Assembly (NCBI GenBank): GCA_037447655.1
Contig: JBBHKE010000289.1
Coordinates: 1-38,914 of the forward strand
Source: Zygnema cylindricum
Lineage: Eukaryota > Streptophyta > Zygnematophyceae > Zygnematales > Zygnemataceae
Direction: 5' to 3'
DNA: 38,914 nt
The notes under the pieces are model-generated. The model was not told the DNA's origin. It searched no databases and saw only the letters and a program-made list of their open reading frames with translations. A program made the translations under genes and the position numbers. This document shows positions 1 to 9,775 of this stretch, in pieces (the first letter of the stretch is position 1; each line of letters begins with the position of its first letter).

Positions 1-111
1 AGGAGTTGAAACCCTATGTATGAAAGTTACAGTAATACGCCGGCGCAACATTGCATTCAGTTACGGTCATTTCCTGAAAAACATAACTTTCCTCAGGTGA
101 ATTTGTTTGAC

Positions 112-156
112 GTTCACACTGTTGACCATGCGGTTGTTGGTCAAATATGTGTGAAC
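112..156. repeat. Small two-stage hairpin
   Basis: GTTCACAC at 112-119 pairs with GTGTGAAC at 149-156, and inside it TTGACC at 122-127 pairs with GGTCAA at 139-144. The stems are separated by short bulges. Function is unknown; it may be a transposon end or chance. Confidence 0.35.
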
Positions 157-452
157 GCAATTTTTTACGACCCGTAATGAACACCCTTTAAGACCGCACA
201 TTCTCATGCGTCCACGGCTATTAAACATAATGAATTGTACCTTTTTACTTACAAATGTACGATTTTGTACGGTCTGACCCTGTCCGTACACCACACTAAT
301 TAAACGATGACGTACTTCAAATTTCTACGGTACCAACAAATTAACATTAAATAGAGTAAAGAAAAAAATAGAATGAACTATGCTAATGGAGAATAAAACG
401 AAAAAAAAGCGGGACGGTATTAGTGTACACAACGCTAATAGCGATTGGCGGT

Positions 453-670
453 GTACTGTGTCAGATTTGCGACACTTTGTCGCGTTTCTAAAAATTTGCG
501 AAATGAAAATTGTACTACCGTGTCAGATTGCGACGCTTTGTCGCGTTCCCTAAGATTTTCGAAATGAATAATGTAGTACCGTGTCAGATTTGCGACGCTT
601 TGTGGCGTTCCCCTTGATTTGCGATATATATTGCTTACTAGAGTACTGTGTCAGATTTGTGACGCTAATC
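453..670 (+). repeat. Four-unit tandem array with internal GCGAC/GTCGC hairpins
   Basis: Four units start near 453, 515, 575 and 643 (58-69 bp apart). Each opens with GTACYGTGTCAG followed by GCGAC-N5-GTCGC, an inverted repeat with a 5-bp stem that is intact in units 1 and 2, damaged in unit 3 and cut short in unit 4. The same GTGTCAG plus GCGAC...TTTGTCGC layout occurs in the LTR of the LARD-like element near 30771, so this may be a fragment of a related LTR. Confidence 0.6.
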
Positions 671-1429
671 ATGATGTCACGTACTTCCACGATGCCAAAG
701 AGTACAAAGTAAGAGAATGTTCGATTATAGGGACAGTACAAAATTTTCATTTTTTTTTTGTTTTTTGGTTGACCGACCGTAACCAAACGCTTTTTTTTTC
801 CTAGTGAATCAACCGACCGTAACCGCCCGACCCCCGGGGTTTGGCAACAACTGCTCCGGATCCAGGTGGCACGGTTAACGTGGTCACTGCTTCATTGACC
901 GTTTGACTCCTGCATCAGAGTGACCGACGGCTCGATGTATTGGTCCACGATACCCTTCCAAGAGGTACACATCGCTTACGCACAAATGTTGCTCGGTGTA
1001 CACCACCGAAAATGCACGTTATGTTTCACCAAGATCATACAGAGATTTTTCAATAACCGTATGTCCAGTTATAGACAACGTTAAATCTCCCATTAATCAA
1101 TGCCATGCGACGATACACTCGTTTATTTTGGCCGCGTAGACGTGATGTGATCACACATGGGCTACACTATGGCAGATCCCATTAAAACTTTGAACATCCA
1201 TGGATCAAAATAGCACTGAAATCGTTGACTTCCTAGAAGTCCGAGTGTCACCTCTAATACTTGTATATCGCAATAAGCATAGACATCGCTTGTGTCTTTC
1301 GGCTCGAAGGGAGTGGTACCACTACCTTTTTGTTCTTTCCAATACGTGTACGGTATACTGTTATTATGAGTAAAAGCACGTATTTTGGGGACATCGAGAA
1401 AGAAATTCTAAACCTCGATTTTTTCAAGC

Positions 1430-1988
1430 AGCTAATCAATCATTTGCAAAACAAATGACCAAATGTGCTAAGAAATGTGATGTGAAAACACTCACCGTCA
1501 CTTCCTAATGAAGCCGTAGTTAAGATGGAAGAATCACATTTCACATCAGAAGTAAATTGAAAGCGTAAAAAAAAAAAAAAAATGACATTCATTCCATTTT
1601 TTCACCTCTTATACGAACCCTCAAGGCTAAAAGCGATATAAAAATTGGGGAGCCAAGAAACAGAAAAATCAGAAAAAAAACGAAAGCCGAATAGCAGAAC
1701 CAGAACCAGAATTCCAAAAATTGGGAATGCAAACAGATACAAGTACTTCAAAAGTAAAAACAATTTCCCGTCTCTTTTTACCTTTTGTATTTTGTTTTTT
1801 GATACTCTTTTCCAATAATACCAAAGTATCCAAAGAATTAATTCAGATTACGGTGAAAGACACGTGTTCAGAAACAGACTTCCTCTCTCTCCCTCCTGCC
1901 CAAACATTGTCGTCTTTCACTTCTCTATCAAATTCTGTGAACATAACCTTTAACTCTGTACAAAAAAAGTGGACCTTCACCCGGAAAA
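1430..1988 (+). repeat. Left arm, part 1, of a ~1.6 kb inverted repeat pair
   Basis: This stretch matches, in reverse complement, about 18400-18860. Anchor blocks include CCATTTTTTCACCTCT near 1596 (right arm near 18677) and a shared start of a pseudo-peptide (M-x-MQT at 1721, and on the minus strand ending at 18566). Identity looks like roughly 70-75% by eye, so the duplication is old. The arm is interrupted at 1989 by copia-1 and resumes at 8707. What family the arm belongs to is not clear; it could be an LTR, a long TIR or a dispersed repeat. Confidence 0.65.
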
Positions 1989-2188
1989 TGTTAGGTTATT
2001 TGTGAAACGAGGTCTCAGTTATGTTGAGCGTCGTAATATAATTTTATATTGTTACGCGTGGCGTGGCATAATTAGTTTAGTTTTATATAGTTTGGTTTTG
2101 GTTTTATGCGCGTAGTACCTTAGTACCCTAGTATTGTACGGCGGTATGTTTGTTTCGTACAGTGCCGCGTACTTTATGTAGTTTCGGT

Positions 2189-3074
2189 CATAGTTGTTCC
2201 AAAATCAAAACGTATTTTACGCACGTTTCGAAAGAGCATACAATACGTAGAAACTGGAGAGGTCGATTTGAAAAAAACGTTAATGAATTTTTTTCCGTAC
2301 AAATCTGTATAATTTAAAAAAAAAAAATTGAACATGTACTGCAGTTTGTACGCTTTTTGTTAAATGAGCGGTGAAAACCATTATCTAATTAAATAATTAT
2401 CACATACCGCAAATTCATCTAAACATCTACACCAACTGGTTAAGGACGATTGTGAAGGGTACAGTGCGACGTAAAGGGGCGCAGGTTCAATTCCTTCGAA
2501 ATACATCTTCATTATAATAAAATTGCCTGTCATTCACAGACAGGTAGCCATGGCCTTCTTCCTTTACCTCTCCGTGGGCATGGCCGCTTTTTTGGAGGTC
2601 CGTGACTTCTTCGTCAACGGCTTCAATGACAGTTAACTAACTACTGCCGTGGCGTTGGTAATGGCGGCTTCTGTGATTTTTCGCGTTCAGTTGTTCAAGT
2701 AATAATGGCGGTTTTTTTTCGAAATTTGAAGAAGATGCCCGTACAAAATTTGAGCTCACGGCGCTCAAATAGTGTGACGCCGCAACGTCTCTTTTTGGAA
2801 ATATTTGAAGACGTCACATTATTTTCCCGTACAATCCATGTATATTCTATTCGGTTTACTGAACAGAAAGTACGGATATGTGTATCGAATCTTTTTTGTA
2901 AACTACCGTACAGTTTTCGTAAAAAATCTAACATTTACAGTATTTTGTTTATTAATATCCGTAATATGCCAATTTCAGTTTACAGTAGACGTTTTTTTGC
3001 CTATTTTTCAAAAGTCACGTACAATACGTAGAAACTGGAAAAAATGGAAAAAATCCACGTATTGAACAACTAGG
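2189..3074. mobile_element. hAT-like non-autonomous DNA element inside the LTR
   Basis: The insert is flanked by the 8-bp duplication GTTTCGGT (2181-2188 and 3075-3082), and the 3' LTR has the matching empty site. Its ends form a short imperfect inverted repeat: CATAGTTGTTC at the left and, in reverse complement, CCTAGTTGTTC at the right. An 8-bp duplication with A at position 2 and G at position 5 of the terminus fits the hAT superfamily; assignment by superfamily is inference. Subterminal direct copies of ACAATACGTAGAAACTGG lie near 2238 and 3019. It encodes no transposase. Confidence 0.7.
2425..2690 (+). mobile_element. tRNA-derived SINE-like unit within the hAT-like insert
   Basis: TGGTTAAGGAC at 2437-2447 fits a Pol III A box, and GGTTCAATTCC at 2484-2494 fits a B box at tRNA-like spacing. 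Further downstream, GTAGCCATGGCC near 2547 followed by a CCTCTCC-type block resembles the layout of the SINE-like unit in the copia-2 LTRs (20230-20530). Exact ends and target duplication were not found. Confidence 0.5.
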
Positions 3075-3327
3075 GTTTCGGTAGATGTTTGTTTTGATTC
3101 GTTCGCGCGCGTACTTTTGTACGACGTGCTATTATCCTGTACTTGTTGTTTCGTGAGAGAGAGAGAGTATTTAGGAATTAGTAGTTTGGGAAAAAATAAT
3201 ATTTTGTAAGGGGAAAACTTTCAGTGAAATATATTTGTCTTTTGCTGGAGTGTCTTCTTCTTATTGTCTCTTGCTTCCGCATCATACTCTACCTTTCTTC
3301 TATCCTTGTGTGTATCGATCCTAACAA

Positions 3328-3342
3328 GTAGTATTGGAGCTA
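3328..3342 (+). other. Primer binding site of copia-1
   Basis: GTAGTATTGGAGC lies just inside the 5' LTR end and resembles the initiator-Met-tRNA site TGGTATCAGAGC used by most plant LTR elements, with mutations. Here it primes minus-strand cDNA synthesis. Confidence 0.7.
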
Positions 3343-3384
3343 GTTTGCTGTTTTAAGAGATCTCAAGGTGGCAAGTCTTGCCGC

Positions 3385-4860
3385 CATGGGGGGAAAGAAG
3401 AAAAAGTCCTCATCCACACCTTCTCCTGTTGCGGCTCCTAATCCGGATCTACCGGATCTACCGGATCTGGCCGATTCATCTATAGATCAGTGTGAAAGAT
3501 TTCGGCTTTGGAGGAGAGACGACTTTTGAAAAGGGCTCTCCCTCCAACCCACTTCCAAAAGAGGAGAAAGAGAAACAAGAAGGGGTGGTGTTGACCGAAG
3601 ATCGTCTCAATGAGTTGTTTGACGGCTTTCTTACTCTAGTAGATAAACAGATCTCGGATGCCAATCGAAAGGGGAAGTTCAAAGTGGAGGAGGAGGATCC
3701 GATCTTGAATACTTTTGAAGTGGCTTTGGATGGAGGGGTCGAGGATGACGATATTTTGAGGGAGGCTCTCCGAAAGGGGAAGTTTGTGATCGAGAACGAC
3801 TCGGATCTTGAATATGAATCCAATGACGAGTTATCGATCCCTTCTATGCCGACGAAGATCCTTCTCTTTAACGGATCTAACTACCAAATATGGAAGAAAT
3901 ATATCAAGGCGCAACTCATTCTCCGTCACCTTTGGAAGATCGTGAATGGAGAAGAAAAGATGCCGATCGATGATCCGAAGGCTCGTCGCCTTTGGAAGAA
4001 GAAAAATCTTGCGGCCATCACCGGCCTCATGCAATCTTGCACCGCTTCGGTGCATGACCATTTCCTTACCCGAGATACGGCTCATGAGTGTTGGAAGGCG
4101 CTCGAAGGACAATTTGAGAAGGGGCTCCAAAATAAGGGGCAATAAGCCTACACGGATTTTATCCAATTTAAGATAAAGTCTAATGAATCGATCGATGATG
4201 CAATCAAGCGATACAATATTATTGTGGAGCAACTCTCGAATAACGGTTTGATTATTATCGAGGAGGACAAAGTGATCGGTCTCGTCAATGCCTTACCCGA
4301 CAATCTCACTTATCTCAAGGAGATTCTTTGGGCACAAACAAATCTGAGCTACGAATTCATCGTGAATTATCTCAAAACCACCGAGAGAAATCGCGGAGGT
4401 CCTCCTAAAGCTTCGGCCTCGGGTGGATCTCTGAACGCATCTTCCGAAGAACCCGCGGATCTAAATTTTCTCCGTGGGGGAAGAAGGGGAAGAGGAGGCG
4501 GATCGAGGGGAAGAGGAAAAAGCACCGATAGGAGGGGAAATTTCCCCGGCCAATCATCTTTCCAAGATCAATCTACTATTACTTGCTTTCGATGCAACAA
4601 ACCTAGCCATATGTCCTCCTCTTGCCCGGAAAAAGAAAAACAATGCCACTATTGTGGGAAATGGGGACATATTAGTCCCCAATGTTACGCGAGATCCGAA
4701 ATCGGCGGCGGCCGCGGCGGCGGAAACGGCAAATTTGCTGGACGCGGCGGTGGCCGATTTGATAGAGGGGGGCGCGGTGGACGTGGCGGCCGATTCGGCG
4801 GCCATGGACACTTCGTCGGGGAAAATGATGAAAGGGAACAAGGTCCTACCACCTTTTCCA
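3385..4860 (+). pseudogene. copia-1 gag (UBN2-type capsid, two zinc knuckles, RGG-rich)
   Basis: Gag forms the virus-like particle and packages the RNA. A likely start is ATG 3385 (M-G-G then a lysine run); a frameshift near 3485-3490 moves into the frame continuing at 3492. Residues resembling UBN2/DUF4219 Gag (LFNGSNYQIWKKYIKAQL near 3867) follow. A TAA at 4143-4145 breaks the frame but the same frame resumes directly. Two complete CX2CX4HX4C knuckles lie at 4584-4625 and 4644-4685, where many copia Gags have one. Arg/Gly-rich RGG stretches flank them (about 4480-4530 and 4700-4815), giving a nucleic-acid-binding look. Inactive as read. Confidence 0.9.
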
Positions 4861-5333
4861 CGTTGAACGTCACTAACGAATCTACGTCCTTTGAAGCGCG
4901 AAATGACAAGGAGTGGATTATTGACTCCCGCTCTTCGCATCACGTATGTACGGACGGCACGCTTTTCGACGAAATGCCCGCTTTAACTGTACCTAAAAAT
5001 ATCACAGTCTTAAGTGGTCGAGACATTTCTATTGGTACAGTTGGAACTGTACGACTTAACTTGGTTTCGCTAGATCCAAATGGATCTGAGCGAACCCATG
5101 AGATCCAGCTATTAAATGTGCTATATATTCTGGGCAGCTCAGCAAATCTTTTGAGCGTACCCCAAATCCAGAGATCTGGCACGAGCGTGTACGCTTTGGG
5201 TGACTCGACAATCAAAATCGTACGATCTGATGGAGTCACAATCGGTGAGGGCGAAGTATCTGACGCATTTTATAGTCGTCTTTTGTGGAGGCAACCGAAA
5301 TGTAAACGTAATGATTACGGCATCATAAGTTAG
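4861..5333 (+). pseudogene. copia-1 aspartic protease region, active site lost
   Basis: The frame continues from gag. The retropepsin active site usually reads D-S/T-G; here, at 4923-4931, it reads D-S-R within WIIDSRSSHHVC, so the essential glycine is replaced by arginine. The SHHVC continuation is typical of copia proteases. The segment ends with an in-frame TAG at 5331-5333, and the polyprotein frame goes on beyond it. It would have cleaved Gag-Pol during particle maturation. Family assignment is firm; loss of activity is inferred from the G to R change. Confidence 0.85.
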
Positions 5334-6205
5334 ATCGCCGAAATCAAGGGAGATCTGACTTTATGGCACCAATGCATGTGTCATACGTCAGAACATAATT
5401 TAAAACGTATGACAAAAGCCGGTTGCACGCGCGGCTTATATTTGACGTCAGGTGAAAAAGTCAACAGCTGTACCGGTTGCAGTCAAGGTCGTCAAATCCG
5501 AAAATCGCATCCCACTAAGGACACAAATTTTCGATTGACACATCCACTTGAAAAAGTACACGTGGATCTTTGCGGTGACGTCAAACCTGAAAGTTTGGGG
5601 GGGAACAAATACATCATGGTCATTATTGACGATTATTTGAGATTTACATGGGTATATCTACTTAAAAACAAATCCGACGCATCCACTATATTTGAGGAGC
5701 GGCATGTGATGGCCGAGCGACAATGTGAGCGAAAATTAAAAGTTGTTCGATCGGATAATGGCGGGGAGTTTAAGGTGTTTGATTCTTACTGCAAGAAATG
5801 GGGGATCCGACAAGAATTTACGGCATCTTACTCACCGGAATCGAATGGAATCGCTGAGCGCAAAAAATGCACACTTCAAGAAATGGTGCGCTCAATGATT
5901 CACGGATCGGGAAGGAAGGAGTATTTATGGGGAGATGCAATCTTAACGGCTAATTATATTTGTAACCGTCGACTTTCCTCTATTTCGGGCAATAAGACTC
6001 CTCACGAGTTATGGTATGGTCGAAAGCCTTCACTTCATCATTTGTGAATTTGGGGGTGTCGAGCGACGGTGTACATCGAATCGGTAAAACGGCGAGGTAA
6101 ATTTTCTTCTCGTAGTTGGTCGGGAATTTTTGTGGGATATAGCTCCAAAGGGAGCTTATACCGGTTTATCATCCGATTCGTCATGTCATTAAAGAGAGTC
6201 GTAAT
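5334..6205 (+). pseudogene. copia-1 GAG pre-integrase and integrase
   Basis: Same frame as the protease. The pre-integrase zinc region begins LTLWHQCMCHTSEHN near 5358. The integrase core keeps Asp (5565, in VHVDLCG), Asp (5754, in RSDNGGEF) and Glu (5856, in NGIAERKK). The spacing between the last two is 33 residues instead of the usual 35. An in-frame TGA at 6045-6047 sits where copia integrases normally have Arg before I-W/F-G-C, consistent with CGA to TGA. The frame continues through W-S-G-I-F-V-G-Y to about 6170, where a frameshift joins the next segment. Integrase would insert the cDNA into the chromosome. Confidence 0.9.
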
Positions 6206-6670
6206 GTGAATTTCCATGAGGATGTCAAAGTTGCTATTTCTCGTTCCGAAAAATTCTCTACTAATCATGATTTTCTTGAAGTAAATGAACCTCTTTCCTT
6301 TCCTCATCTCGATGATTCGGATTCCGAAAATGAGGCGGATCCAATCGTTAATATTAAGAGGGGGAAAGCTAATTCCGAAACTCATCCGAAATTAATTAAT
6401 TTTGACGGGATCCGAAGTGAAAAATCTCGAATGTCTTCGGACACTCACCGATCTATAAGTTCTAAATCTCCGAATGCTTCTTTCCACGAGGAAGAAACCG
6501 AAATCGAAAAATCCGCAAATGAAAAAGAAAACGACATCCCATTGAGAAGGAGTCAATGTGAGACAAAGGGGAAGAAACCGGATCGGTTATCATTTGATCG
6601 CAAAGGTGGAAATATCGAAAATTCCAATTATTTTATTTTGGCGGCCTCGGAGGAGGCATTTATTTTGTAG
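6206..6670 (+). pseudogene. copia-1 integrase-RT linker
   Basis: This frame begins NFHEDV-like after a frameshift near 6170, matching the variable region after copia integrase. It is rich in Ser, Glu, Asp and Lys, with no fold expected, and ends at TAG 6668-6670. The same frame resumes immediately, so the TAG is a point mutation and not a natural end. Confidence 0.7.
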
Positions 6671-7598
6671 CAATCATTAACCGAAAATATGCTCGGCGAT
6701 CCCCAATCTTACGCCGAGGCACGAAGTTCTATGGATTGGGAGGATAAGTGGAAACCGGCGTGGGAGAGGGAATTAAAATCCATTATTGATAATAAAACTT
6801 TTGAGGAGGTGAGTTTACCGGAGGGGAAGAAGGCGATTGATGCTAAATGGATATTTAAAACAAACTGGTGCTACGGGGGAGATAATAAAATATAAGGCTA
6901 GATTGGTGTGTAAAGGCATTCAACAAAAAGAGGGGGTTGATTATTCGGAAACTTATGCACCGGTTGTTAAATTTGGTTCTTTGAGAATAATAATTGCTAT
7001 TGCGGCCGCGGGGAATAAGCATATACATCAAATGGACGTAGAAACAGCCTTTTTAAATGGAGAATTATAAGAGGAGGTTTACATGAAGGTGCCCCAGGGT
7101 GTGTCTTCAAAAGAAGGAAAAGTATGGCGGCTGCAAAAATCCTTGTACGGATTAAAACAAGCGCCAAAGACTTGGTACCTTCGTCTTCAAAAGGTACTTA
7201 CTAATTATGGTTTTGTTCGTACAATTTCGGATTCTAGAGTTTACATGAAAGGAGAGGGAAAGGACCAAATTATTTTTTCTTTGTATGTTGATGACTTCCT
7301 AATGATTAGTGACACGTTGTCTGTTGTTAATAAGTTAAAAGAGTACCTAAGTATACATTTTAAAGTTACAGATCTTGGAGAAGTAAGGTACATCTTGGGG
7401 ATAGAAGTCATAAGGTCCAGCAAGAATGTAATTAAATTAAGTCAAGCTCAGTACTGTAGAGAGGTCTTGACAAGATTTGGCATGATTGGCGCGAAATCTG
7501 TCTCGACGCCATTAGATCCAAAAGTACAGTACAGAAAGTACGAAGAGGAAGAAAATGTTTAAGTTCCATATCGTGAAGTAGTTGGTAGCTTAAAGTAT
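6671..7598 (+). pseudogene. copia-1 reverse transcriptase
   Basis: RVT_2-type copia RT. It opens with the typical pre-RT region (SYAEARSSMDWEDKWKPAW near 6708), shifts frame near 6860-6890, then shows KARLVCKGIQQKEGVDYSET and a DVETAFLNGEL block. TAA at 7068-7070 replaces what is commonly Gln in this motif. The catalytic YVDD is intact at 7284-7295, followed by LGEVRYILGIEV. Another TAA at 7560-7562 precedes VPYREVVGSLKY. Both stops are compatible with CAA to TAA. It would copy element RNA into cDNA; it cannot be translated whole now. Confidence 0.92.
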
Positions 7599-8231
7599 TT
7601 GAGTGTAGGCACGCGTCTGGATATTGCGACGCCGGTGTCAGTTGTCAGTCGTTATTGCAACGCTCCAAAAAAGAATCATTGGGAAGCAGTGAAACAGATA
7701 TTTTGCTATTTGGCTGGTACGATCGACTTTGGCTTGGTGTATGCGTCCAAAAGGGACTCTTTGCAGTGTATCGGTTATTGCGACGCAGATTGGGGTGGAG
7801 ATTTCGACAGTGGAAAATCCACGTCAGAGTACGCACTCATTTTGGGCGGCGCGGCAGTATCTTGGAGTTCGCGACTCCAACCTACCGTTGCGCTAAGTTC
7901 CACAGAATCAGAATATATATCTGTGTGTCATACTGCGAAGGCGTCTGTGTGGATCAAGGAGATGCTTGGTGAGTTGGGCGTTGTAATTGGTTGTTTGCAG
8001 ATCTTTACTGACAGCATGAGTTCGATGGCGCTTGTGAAAAATCCGGTCTTTCACAAGCGAACAAAACATATTCGCATCCAGTGGCATTTTGTACGCGATT
8101 TGGTTGTTGCGAAGGAGATTGAGTTTACGTACGTGTCGACTTTGGAGGAGGCCGCAGACATGTTGACTAAGGCGGCGGTTTACGACGTACTTTTACGGGG
8201 ACGACCTAAGTTAAGTTTGTTTTCAGTTTAA
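7599..8231 (+). pseudogene. copia-1 RNase H
   Basis: The C-terminal polyprotein domain removes the RNA template. The copia landmarks are all readable: CDADWGGD near 7779, SSTESEY near 7900, TDSMSSMALVKNPVFHKRTK near 8008 and a C-terminal AADMLTKA near 8153. The frame is the same as that of the RT and stays open from 7563 to the natural stop at 8231, just before the polypurine tract. This is the best preserved domain of the element. Confidence 0.92.
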
Positions 8232-8259
8232 GAGGGGGATTTCACAAAGAGAGGGGGAT
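8228..8259 (+). other. Doubled polypurine tract of copia-1
   Basis: AGAGGGGGAT occurs at 8231-8240 and again at 8250-8259, the second abutting the 3' LTR start TGTTAAG. The polypurine tract primes plus-strand synthesis. The same doubled arrangement is seen in the LARD-like element at 34696-34732. Confidence 0.8.
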
Positions 8260-8701
8260 TGTTAAGTTTTTTGAGAAATGAGGTCTCAGTTATGTTGAGC
8301 GTCGTAATATAATTTTATATTGTTACGCGTGGCGTGGCATGATTAGTTTAGTTTTATATAGTTTGGTTTTGGTTTTATGCGCGTAGTACCTTAGTACCCT
8401 AGTATTGTACGGCGGTATGTTTGTTTCGTACAGTACCGCGTACTTTATGTAGTTACGGTAGTTGTTTGTTTTGATTCGTTCGCGCGCCTACTTTTGTACG
8501 ACGTGCTAGTGTCCTGTATTTGTTGTTTCGTGAGAGAGAGAGTATTTAGGACTTAGTAGTTTGGGAGAAAATAATCTTTTGTAAGGGGAAAACTTCCGGT
8601 GAAATATATTTATCTTTTGCTGGAGTGTCTTCTTCTTACTGTCTCTTGCTTCCGCATCATACTCTACCTTTCTTCTATCCTCGTGTGTATCGATCCTAAA
8701 A
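8260..8701 (+). repeat. 3' LTR of copia-1
   Basis: A 442-bp copy of the 5' LTR without the hAT-like insert. It begins TGTTAAG and ends CTAAAA, with the expected CA mutated. It is followed by the target duplication GAAAA at 8702-8706. Confidence 0.93.
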
Positions 8702-8706
8702 GAAAA

Positions 8707-9775
8707 GAGAAAAATAACATATATATACAAAATAAGGAGAAATAAAGGAAAGAAAATAGAGACGAAAGAAAAAAATAAACCTGCCATTCCACTTCAATAT
8801 CTCAAACTAAGAGAAAAAAAAAGTAGTAATTATTTAGAACACAATGTTACATATCTAAAGGCTTTTTTTTTTTTTCTTTTAAAAAGAAACATTATTCTTT
8901 TTGCTCATCATGGCTCGTAAAGCTGTAAAACTTGAGAAAAAAATGAAAAATTAGAACTTTTGTTGTGAACTACAAACCCTCTCTAAAAAAACGTCGATTT
9001 TCTTTTACGTCATCAATATACAACTTTTGATTTTTTTATTTTATTTTTTGTTTCTTTTTCCCTAAAATAGTAAACCTCCGAAATCCTCCAAATTATCAAA
9101 TTGAAGGCACAAAACTTTACTCCGCATTTCTCCATTTCTCCTTTTCCACCTTTTTCCTTTTTCTTCCTTTTTTGCCCTTCTTTAACACTCCTTTTTTGTC
9201 ACCCTTTCCCTTGTCCTGTATTTTTCCTCCCCCCTCCTTCCTTCTTTTCTCACTTTTTTCCTTTTCTCTCCATTTTCCCCCTCCTTCCTTCTTTTCTCAC
9301 TTTTTTCCTTTTCTCTCCATTTTCCCTTTTCCTTGAATCTATTGACCTTGGATAAGACTCCTCCCTTCACTCCTCCCTGCTTTCCCTTTTTGACTTTCTA
9401 TGTTTGGCCCTTTATAATTATGTAACTTTCTCCCCACTAAATACCGGTTGTCTCTAATCGAATTATGGAGATCTCTAAGCCATCGGTTTAGTTTTCTCAA
9501 ACCGTAAAAACCGAAAATAAGTCCCAAAGAAGCAATCCAAGCGAATTGGTAAACGGCCAAGTTCACAAGTAGAGAAAACCCCAAAAGAGGAAAAATACCT
9601 TTTGCGATCACAAAAGGGACACAAAGGGCCGTTAGGAGATCTCAGAGAACGGGAGCCACGATTTCACGGAAAACCCATAAACTGTTTAAACGTCCGAATC
9701 CGTCGTTTTTTACGCGCTCACATTGTGCTCGCCAGCTGTTGTCTGCAATGAGATTCGCCTGTCCCACCATTACCT
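8707..9775 (+). repeat. Left arm, part 2, of the inverted repeat pair
   Basis: This matches 17240-18080 in reverse complement. Anchors: TTTTTGCTCATCATGGCT near 8898 against 17895-17910; GAACTACAAACCCTCT near 8968; TAAGTCCCAAAGAAG near 9519 against about 17352-17366; CTGCAATGAGATT near 9745 against about 17257-17270. It is AT-rich with a pyrimidine-rich block at 9125-9345 and contains no convincing gene. Confidence 0.65.

Larger units (their letters stand above)
1..1430. other. Unassigned AT-rich DNA, no gene seen
   Basis: No reading frame here looks like a known protein; short frames on both strands lack domains. Visible structure is a small hairpin at 112-156, a four-unit tandem array at 453-670, and homopolymer T runs near 745-800. 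The stretch 820-1430 is more mixed in composition and may be a very old element, but I could not match it to a family. Confidence 0.5.
1989..3326 (+). repeat. 5' LTR of copia-1, carrying an insertion
   Basis: It matches the 3' LTR over 1989-2188 and 3083-3326. It starts TGTTAGG and ends CTAACA. A TATA-like TTTTATATAG lies at 2081-2090 (8350-8360 in the 3' copy). The middle 2189-3074 is a foreign insert. Without it the LTR would be about 444 bp, matching the 442-bp 3' LTR. Confidence 0.93.
1989..8701 (+). mobile_element. copia-1: degenerate Ty1/copia LTR retrotransposon
   Basis: The element has LTRs at 1989-3326 and 8260-8701, a primer site after the 5' LTR, and a polyprotein relic in the copia order gag, protease, integrase, RT, RNase H. 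It is flanked by the perfect 5-bp target duplication GAAAA (1984-1988 and 8702-8706). The LTRs begin TGTTA; the 5' copy ends CA and the 3' copy has mutated to AA. The 5' LTR is longer only because an 886-bp element inserted into it. About 20 differences between the LTRs (near 5% by eye) and at least six in-frame stops plus three frameshifts show that it is old and inactive. It interrupts the left arm of the inverted repeat. Confidence 0.95.

Noticed and set aside
453-670. CRISPR-like array of regularly spaced repeats
   Set aside because: Only four diverged units with spacers that are themselves alike, in plant-like DNA and with no cas genes; it is an ordinary tandem repeat.
880-1000. Possible copia RNase H fragment on the minus strand
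   Set aside because: A few residues (GHSDAGVKRS-like) recall the motif but no neighbouring motif supports it.
2425-2510. Genuine tRNA gene
   Set aside because: A- and B-box words are present but no acceptor stem or anticodon arm pairs convincingly, and the unit continues far downstream like a SINE.
4143-7562. Programmed readthrough or stop-codon reassignment in copia-1
   Set aside because: Stops are of all three kinds, lie inside conserved domains, and coexist with frameshifts; decay is the simpler explanation.
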